In this document: positions 7,501 through 8,117 of the stretch, piece by piece
How positions within the stretch are numbered: position 1 is the stretch's first letter
Layout of the letters: the number at the start of each line of letters is the position of its first letter
Origin: JAGOUU01 sp964387745
GTDB taxonomy: Bacteria > Pseudomonadota > Gammaproteobacteria > JAGOUU01
NCBI GenBank assembly: GCA_964387745.1
Contig: CAYLXL010000061.1
Coordinates: 1-8,117 of the forward strand
Direction: 5' to 3'
DNA: 8,117 bases
The notes under the pieces: generated by a model
The model's input: the letters and a program-made list of their open reading frames with translations, nothing else
The model's database searches: none
What the model was told of the DNA's origin: nothing
Position numbers and translations under genes: made by a program

Positions 7501-8117
7501 TTAACGAAAACTAGGCCAAGAAAGGATTTTATCAAAGAGTTGGTGGAGGATGCGAAACTGAGATTCCCTGACGTAATACTCGTGCGTAAGTCACCACCAC
7601 CACCACCAAGCTTACCACCACAGCAGCAACTCAGTGGTGTGTTTCGACGCAGCGGGCATGATTACTTTGCAGCTGCGTGTGCTGAATCAGATGCTCAAGG
7701 TGGTGTAAATGCGCAAGGAACATTTGTGCCAGGCACTGAAATTCATACTCATTCTGATTACGATTGGCTGAATCCTGATTACGATTGGCTGAAGCAACTG
7801 CCACCGCCCCCGCCCCCACCAGTACAAGGAATATGTGTGCCAAATCAACAGTGCCAGGCACCGAGTCACTCAGTACCACCACCGGTTAAGGTGGTTCGAT
7901 GCGAGTTTTCCCGGAGTATCTTTGCAGCTCCTCCTGGAACAGCTAGTTTTCATCCTCCTTTTGAAGAATTTGGAAAACAACAGGCACCGAGTCACTCAGT
8001 ACCACCACCGGTTAAGGTGGTTCGATGCGAGTTTTCCCGGAGTATCTTTGCAGCTCCTCCTGGAACAGCTAGTTTTCATCCTCCTTTTGAAGAATTTGGA
8101 AAACAACAGGCACCGAG
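1546..8117 (+). CDS. Giant multidomain effector-like protein: OTU protease, AT-hooks, H3-tail-like repeat, HDAC fold (3' end outside window)
   Basis: The frame is open without a stop from the ATG at 1546 to the window edge: 2190 complete codons, with the end missing. I know no named homologue with this architecture. In order: OTU cysteine protease (about residues 60-195); degenerate OTU-like segment (about 250-420); Ser/Asp repeats (431-466); basic repeats with two AT-hook cores (about 466-525); lysine-rich H3-tail-like repeat (766-798); basic NLS-like cluster (856-863); central region without a firm match (about 820-1390); histone deacetylase fold (about 1426-1800); TPR-like helices and a short coil (about 1806-1885); proline-rich tail (from 2017) with 42-residue perfect repeats (from 2104). 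There is no N-terminal signal peptide and no convincing membrane segment, so secretion would need a type IV- or type III-like route. The domain set is eukaryotic-directed, which suggests a host-modifying, possibly nuclear effector. This role is inference; the reading frame is certain. Confidence 0.9.
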   Translation, partial: MPSSITSAAAASEIHKALYENTNPSDSDINECEKYLAEKRRRTCGLIGPLKELYDNQDNKLCAVIPTLGDGDCLFRAIVQSLAYNGHGPKDEDNENALQKKLRQDVCDLGEYTPDNQMRRDGTWATEDELQLLSRLLKRSIAMIGMHASGRGTIERTIYNESVNQGELVNPILIQMNCGTFPNRRGNHYSAVKLENGVSAMELCEQILTDQVKLLPATVITRPKRVTVDNDKTSVSVSYEHEGTSYSYDASYNDTTGMNFFDSIARKLKAEHRVAFEKNYDCRVAEYQLEIKPTKLTNYFKAAYAIRYRLYLKLSEYSEAEQQELLQDLHETIPEMDFRGFLDMVKNPVVKIQPEWAKRFGRHISEILTLPFDLYIFSENKGYLFNKQGTTEYGTSGPSKVETIEIDYNGEFYRYVENCKPTGTSKMAVADADSTSSSDNSSSSSDNSSSSSDDADSTSSPDDSASRSAAPDVQKRSRSSKQQLSTYSAHPQPKRGRGRPPKQPSTDSAHPQPTGKGRPPKKLSTDSAAAIRPPLSKTTDAKDSGLRGFPPPKPMTVESISENDIGLDHDRKLDTASLQPPTKLTRQKLKRIVKRETNGVLCDDTYGEIVVPIADELLRLDLWPQESTTDIANKLKQSLALSTPNGPEEKIIKELVITIGTDIILVQYDDNLMHRMYAVHYKLLGGANKEKLYIYKDASDQYARIENPDYNRLASLAPDIIDVERTATASPAQPLEARSSHSRTAIDPWNPRSSHSDTLVLSDAGKAPIDGTGGKAPAGGKAPAGGKAPAGGKARKAYKTHHSRTVAELMESARDIEHYTEGKVGFEAEYDGSRSSEVIQLLFRANPSTSSGNRCKIKSKRPREQSPVDYMREHKKDFEDRDSMYDFVDTQICYKDGKLPLFQMVFDSSTKRDGKCIFHPEFRTRPFELEELEEQDEHNNPISLFSQVVSSFVHFFRNPETAQSTTSAWRQSITQSLLGDAYTVGGPVEGPQELRREEVSVIYNLRDHNSSPCIALHANVDVPLRLLFTRQMFESFPIERNYPSLWKSENESEKKEWPSCNIPDSYAKFMELLIRTNEDEINRFLTNPRILILIKKNSSKAAFYLADVAGVLRSLLYVYKMSLLIHSGRIYQFFPKSTYLDDIYKDYFICGLPKFTLESLVGHLSESGKAFIRELTGNLECKEELLKLFDCEYFGNQDCFHISVAKEGEESEIVKMSASVYLDKTLAEPLVDGIQEREPDKIKCFINKTIENALVVEFRAPSGTGCTIEELNTNLHEIITWAIEFSKQPYQYQCPDLSEKHAVTFAKAFLPAAKEFYNIIGEFNADNLLQAIEKKISSMKKSPALYADAEFYAAKLFEYLKSIDTPVSIPKPNVEAASSLGIVKMSDKQLAQIGRTSAANNGGQQVRLGWVNSALSKDLDDQPSSKPLKYFTPQNYFLWQQLFTTITSDKKPGAKSILALSLFDTLELNKDTLCKALLATHDKSYIKKIIKRCCEIRPNHLASFDKNEKNEDVMITQYMFQAYMSPLIKVAEGDHKVQLIFGLPTHHAHADHPAGFCIINSMAVLAGFKRLINGKAIRNVFIGLDVNRDDGLCNILQTRQLNSHHADVFDSNVYPHQSADNAYSTIKGSTASNNDSISKGTILINGNRDRVGLRINNSTKSNTYSAFDLKLSPNRTAGQLHPYIAEVLAILRAEVKEHENLEIFVALGFDSHVDDTCFDMHSETQKLHLHLTAKEKLSHRFTSDDFRHFYKELLKIYKANESKIRSISVFLEGGYDKQVLHQQINNLVSEFNCLTISHLLPTINSHLNDEKWQEANDLIDRLLKINLNEKSKTVLQYCQTLCLYNLGYYKKALELSEKTSLKDLTKSQQQRLEQVREECEKKKRSIHNEHCIRSLMALLDGEKLGPVRDFIEFHTDKSTHKLSFDINMPFEHNNEGQIDILCYAVMKLANQGACVDFAKYLYSKEARLSTEYSYLKILELKTEKQLTKTRPRKDFIKELVEDAKLRFPDVILVRKSPPPPPSLPPQQQLSGVFRRSGHDYFAAACAESDAQGGVNAQGTFVPGTEIHTHSDYDWLNPDYDWLKQLPPPPPPPVQGICVPNQQCQAPSHSVPPPVKVVRCEFSRSIFAAPPGTASFHPPFEEFGKQQAPSHSVPPPVKVVRCEFSRSIFAAPPGTASFHPPFEEFGKQQAP
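1723..2130 (+). other. OTU-type cysteine protease (deubiquitinase) domain, residues about 60-195
   Basis: The translation shows the OTU nucleophile motif GDGDCLFRAI with D70, D72 and catalytic C73, a W-A-x-x-x-E-L block (W124) typical of the family's middle, and a C-terminal GNHYSAV with catalytic H188. Spacing between Cys and His (115 residues) fits a compact OTU domain. OTU enzymes cleave ubiquitin from proteins, and bacterial ones act as effectors in host cells. With Cys and His both present and the surrounding motifs intact, activity is likely. Linkage preference cannot be read. Confidence 0.9.
2281..2811 (+). other. Degenerate second OTU-like segment, residues about 246-422
   Basis: TGMNFFDSIARKL (from residue 256) aligns with GDCLFRAIVQSL of the first OTU domain, but the nucleophile position holds N259. 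PEWAKRFGRHISEIL (355-369) corresponds to the W-containing block, and the end, IEIDYNGEFYRYV (404-416), corresponds to ILIQMN..NHYSAV with F412 in place of the catalytic His. An insert of roughly 45 residues lies between the first and second blocks. If homologous, this is a catalytically dead OTU fold that may bind ubiquitin or act as scaffold. The alignment is by eye and the similarity is weak. Confidence 0.45.
2836..2940 (+). repeat. Ser/Asp-rich in-frame repeat tract
   Basis: A 21-base unit encoding SSSDNSS occurs at 2851-2871 and 2872-2892 with a partial third copy from 2893. A second 21-base unit encoding DADSTSS occurs at 2836-2856 and 2905-2925. The result is a highly acidic, serine-rich, surely disordered linker (residues 431-465). 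Such tracts are typical casein-kinase-2-like phosphorylation substrates in eukaryotic cells; that role is speculation here. Confidence 0.85.
2947..3129 (+). repeat. Tandem 20-residue basic repeats with two AT-hook motifs
   Basis: Units of 57-60 bases begin with S-A-x-P and end with LST or PST. The first is degenerate with a KRSRSSK core; the second has KRGRGRPPK (494-502); the third has TGKGRPPKK (514-522). The GRP core flanked by basic residues and proline is the AT-hook, a minor-groove binder of AT-rich DNA found in HMGA-type chromatin proteins. The second unit is a textbook match, the third a good one, the first has lost the core. The same basic stretch could act as a nuclear localisation signal. 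Confidence 0.8.
3838..3939 (+). repeat. 18-bp in-frame repeat encoding GGKAPA, resembling histone H3 tail around K14
   Basis: The unit encoding GGKAPA occurs three times (3862-3879, 3880-3897, 3898-3915), followed by GGKARKAY, and is preceded by a separate GKAP (K766). The first unit reads TGGKAP, identical to histone H3 residues 11-16 including K14; the last, GGKAR, resembles the H2A N-terminal tail. The four repeat lysines are K775, K781, K787 and K793. Copies differ only by silent changes at the DNA level. The repeat is certain; mimicry of a histone tail is inference from this match and the accompanying AT-hooks and deacetylase fold. Confidence 0.75.
4009..5817 (+). other. Central region of unknown function, residues about 822-1424
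   Basis: I recognise no firm domain in this 600-residue stretch. It is globular in character, mixed helix and strand, with no low-complexity sequence beyond the basic cluster above. Points that catch the eye are GFEAEY (825-830), an HPEFR block (E921) and a strand-like ALVVEFRAPSG (E1257, R1259), an order of acidic motifs that vaguely recalls amidoligase / glutamate-cysteine-ligase-like folds. I would not assign an activity on that alone. The end (about 1350-1424) is probably linker before the deacetylase fold. Confidence 0.4.
4111..4134 (+). other. Basic cluster, candidate nuclear localisation signal
   Basis: Residues 856-863 read KIKSKRPR, matching the simple monopartite K-x-K/R pattern with an adjacent proline. 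Other basic patches are RQKLKRIVKR (586-595) and KKKR (1881-1884). Such short clusters occur by chance in long proteins, so the call rests on the chromatin-like context. Confidence 0.4.
5818..6960 (+). other. Histone deacetylase-like (arginase/deacetylase fold) domain with altered active site, residues about 1426-1800
   Basis: Family landmarks appear in order: LLATHDKSYIKKI (the L-x-x-x-H-x-x-x-Y-I helix), LPTHHAHADHPAGFCIIN (the P-x-x-H-H-A...GFC-x-x-N block of class II-like deacetylases, with H1546 and H1547), GLDVNRDDG (equivalent of D-x-D-x-H-H-G-x-G), GFDSHVDD (D1710, H1712) and LEGGY (Y1775). The family removes acetyl groups from lysines using zinc. Metal ligand D1585 and D1710, the His pair and the Tyr are retained, but the His ligand is N1587, the neighbouring His is R1588 and the first Asp of the motif is G1583. 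Activity may therefore be reduced, changed or lost; an acetyl-lysine-binding role is possible. Confidence 0.82.
6961..7200 (+). other. TPR-like helical hairpins and short coiled coil, residues about 1806-1885
   Basis: Two helix pairs fit the tetratricopeptide pattern: EKWQEANDLIDRLLKI and LCLYNLGYYKKALELSEK, the second with the characteristic L-x-x-x-G-x-Y-x-x-A-L-x-x. A charged helix QQQRLEQVREECEKKKR follows. TPRs usually hold partner proteins, so this may recruit the deacetylase fold's substrate or a cofactor. The number of repeats is small and the match is by eye. Confidence 0.5.
7591..7821 (+). repeat. Proline-rich tail with polyproline runs and a DYDWL duplication
   Basis: Five consecutive prolines (2017-2021) followed by SLPP, and seven consecutive prolines (2086-2092), flank a segment with a duplicated 17-base block (7756-7772 and 7777-7793, 21-base period) encoding DYDWLN / DYDWLK. 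Polyproline runs like these bind SH3, EVH1, WW or profilin-type modules in eukaryotic hosts; which, if any, is unknown. The sequence CAAGGAACATTTGTGCCA (about 7717) recurs in degenerate form at about 7828, so this tail has been growing by duplication. Confidence 0.7.
7855..8117 (+). repeat. Perfect 126-bp tandem repeat (42 residues per unit), cut by the window edge
   Basis: Unit 1 (7855-7980) and unit 2 (7981-8106) appear identical base for base, and the first 11 bases of a third unit (8107-8117) end the window. The period is a multiple of three, so the frame is kept. Each unit encodes QAPSHSVPPPVKVV...FSRSIFAAPP...PPFEEFGKQ, proline-rich with one Cys. Each holds a small DNA inverted repeat, ACCACC-GGTTAA-GGTGGT. 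Perfect identity implies very recent duplication or ongoing copy-number change. The true copy number is unknown. Confidence 0.93.

Noticed and set aside
7631..7882. Two overlapping minus-strand open frames opposite the proline-rich tail
   Set aside because: They lie opposite a strongly supported reading frame, and their short repeats are reflections of the DYDWL duplication.
7855..8117. CRISPR array
   Set aside because: Units are 126 bp, contiguous, identical and in frame with coding sequence; there are no spacers.

Overview
The window holds the end of a two-gene phosphate-transport operon, a 465-base intergenic region, and the first 2190 codons of one giant gene that runs off the right edge. 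DNA is AT-rich, genes have no introns, and there are bacterial signals (a TATAAT box, a purine-rich ribosome binding site). The giant gene encodes domains normally used on eukaryotic targets. Together these suggest a host-associated, probably intracellular bacterium. I cannot place it taxonomically; Legionellales-, Rickettsiales- or Holosporales-like lineages are guesses only.

Left part (1-1080): the last 26 codons of a DUF47/PhoU-like regulator overlap by one base (TAATG) the start of a complete Pit-family phosphate permease. This is an ordinary housekeeping pair.

Middle (1081-1545): I see no gene. The right half is structured. A 17-bp palindromic element occurs twice, 105 bp apart, and its second copy sits where the -35 box of the giant gene should be. 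Between the copies lies a tandem GGGGACATT-type repeat, possibly a worn insertion-sequence end. A TATAAT -10 box and an AGAGA ribosome binding site lead into the giant gene.

Right part (1546-8117, open): a multidomain protein that looks like a nucleus-directed effector. In order it carries: an OTU cysteine protease (deubiquitinase-type) domain with its Cys and His in place; a second OTU-like segment that has lost both; a Ser/Asp repeat tract; about three tandem 20-residue units of which two carry AT-hook (GRP) DNA-binding cores; a short lysine-rich repeat (TGGKAP then GGKAPA units) matching the histone H3 tail around K14; a basic NLS-like cluster; a roughly 570-residue central region of unknown function; a class II-like histone deacetylase fold whose metal/relay motif is altered; TPR-like helices; and a proline-rich tail ending in perfect 126-bp tandem repeats. 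The window stops 11 bases into the third copy, which looks like an assembly break.

The most interesting hypothesis is that one bacterial polypeptide combines ubiquitin editing, AT-rich DNA binding, a histone-H3-tail mimic and a deacetylase-fold module. The domain calls come from motifs I can read in the translation. Nuclear action and secretion are inference.
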